Shown: piece after piece, positions 11,798 through 12,162 of the stretch
How positions within the stretch are numbered: position 1 is the first letter of the stretch
Layout: every line of letters starts with the position of its first letter
Assembly (NCBI GenBank): GCA_938003715.1
Contig: CALKYK010000314.1
Coordinates: forward strand, 1-12,162
Reading direction: 5' to 3'
DNA length: 12,162 bases
From: an uncultured Gammaproteobacteria bacterium
GTDB lineage: Bacteria > Pseudomonadota > Gammaproteobacteria > Steroidobacterales > Woeseiaceae
The notes under the pieces: generated by a model
What the model was told of the DNA's origin: nothing
The model's database searches: none
What the model saw: only the letters and a program-made list of their open reading frames with translations
Translations under genes and position numbers: made by a program

Positions 11798-12079
11798 ATG
11801 GCGAAGGCAACAGCAAGGCACATACTGGTTGACACGGAAGAGCAGTGCCAGGCACTCAAGGACGAAATCGAAAGCGGCGCGGATTTTGCGGAGTTGGCGA
11901 AGCAGCATTCCTCGTGTCCTTCCGGGCAGCAGGGAGGTGACCTGGGCGAATTTGGTCCGGGGATGATGGTGAAAGAGTTCGACGAGGTCGTTTTCAGCGC
12001 CGATGTGGGATCGGTGGAAGGGCCGGTGAAGACGCAGTTCGGCTATCACCTGCTGGAAGTGACCAGCCGAACGGACTGA
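11798..12079 (+). CDS. ppiC: Peptidyl-prolyl cis-trans isomerase C (parvulin)
   Basis: A 93-residue single-domain parvulin, the same length as E. coli PpiC. It speeds cis-trans isomerisation of peptide bonds before proline in the cytoplasm. The whole domain is present: ARHILV (6-11), GADFAELAKQHSSCPSG (27-43), GGDLGEFGPGMMVKEFDEVVFS (46-67), and GPVKTQFGYHLLEV (75-88). Active-site residues H8, C40 and H84 match parvulin positions. Two in-frame ATGs exist, at 11786 and 11798; the second is chosen because GGAG six bases before it forms a ribosome-binding site and it gives MAKATARHILV, the usual N-terminus. The gene stands alone with its own promoter and no signal peptide, so it is the cytoplasmic type rather than SurA/PpiD-like. 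Confidence 0.95.
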   Translation: MAKATARHILVDTEEQCQALKDEIESGADFAELAKQHSSCPSGQQGGDLGEFGPGMMVKEFDEVVFSADVGSVEGPVKTQFGYHLLEVTSRTD

Positions 12080-12099
12080 TGGCTTGCTTCGTCCTGCTT

Positions 12100-12133
12100 C
12101 GTCACTGCGTTCCTCGCAGTCCTCGCAATGACG
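12100..12133. repeat. Inverted repeat resembling dispersed intergenic 'gtcattgcgagg' elements
   Basis: CGTCACTGCG at 12100-12109 is nearly complementary to CGCAATGACG at 12124-12133 (9 of 10 bases); an inner pair CTGCG/CGCAG at 12105-12119 can form an alternative hairpin with a 5-base loop. Just before it, TGCTTCGTC occurs twice in a row (12085-12103). The vocabulary (cgtcattgcg, gcttcgtc) is that of REP-like palindromes scattered between genes in many genomes. It follows ppiC by 20 bases and has no T-tract, so it is not a typical intrinsic terminator. Confidence 0.5.
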
Positions 12134-12162
12134 GGAGTGACGGTTGCTCGCCGGGCGGGCTC

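Noticed and set aside
12100..12133. Intrinsic terminator of ppiC
   Set aside because: The inverted repeat is not followed by a T-tract, and the sequence resembles a dispersed repeat better than a terminator.
1..12162. CRISPR array, tRNA or rRNA genes, transposase, phage genes
   Set aside because: I saw no regularly spaced repeats, no cloverleaf or rRNA-like sequence, and no transposase, integrase or phage protein in the reading frames.

Overview
The window is 12.2 kb of GC-rich DNA (low-to-mid 60s percent by eye). It is densely packed with short bacterial genes and has no tRNA, rRNA, CRISPR array, integrase or recognisable insertion sequence. A bacterial-type thiopurine methyltransferase, HspQ and a stand-alone 93-residue PpiC together suggest a gammaproteobacterium, probably a free-living environmental one. 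This is inference from gene content, not a phylogenetic placement.

Layout. (1) Positions 3-919, plus strand: the C-terminal part of a DoxX-type membrane protein, overlapping by one base a thiopurine S-methyltransferase gene. (2) Positions 916-3693, minus strand: a compact five-gene operon read in the order PLP aminotransferase, cupin, secreted DUF6265-like protein, VOC/glyoxalase-like protein, GFA/CENP-V-type zinc protein. (3) Positions 3779-5017, plus strand: a large lipoprotein with class A beta-lactamase-type serine-hydrolase motifs, divergent from the aminotransferase. (4) Positions 5009-10482, minus strand: thirteen consecutive genes in one direction. They begin with hspQ, followed by a membrane PH-domain protein, a secreted NTF2/SnoaL-like protein, a SAM methyltransferase, a zinc-ribbon membrane protein, a cupin, a DUF3052 protein, a second secreted NTF2-like protein, a four-TM protein, a third secreted NTF2-like protein, a 54-residue membrane protein, another four-TM protein and a two-TM protein. 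Six of the junctions are 4-base stop/start overlaps. (5) Positions 10631-12162: a secreted protein of unknown function (plus), a lower-GC zinc-ribbon membrane protein (minus), ppiC (plus) with a readable promoter, and an inverted repeat after ppiC that resembles dispersed intergenic repeats.

How the genes fit together. Most products are small-molecule or stress accessory proteins: methyltransferases, cupins, a VOC protein, a GFA protein, secreted NTF2-like proteins, HspQ and a prolyl isomerase. I could not assemble them into a recognised pathway. The repeated 4-base overlaps indicate translational coupling, so the two minus-strand runs are probably transcribed as units. The most unusual feature is the thirteen-gene run, with three secreted NTF2-fold proteins interleaved with small membrane proteins. 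It may be a real co-regulated module or simply a compact operon of unrelated genes. I found no convincing defence, secretion or biosynthetic system.
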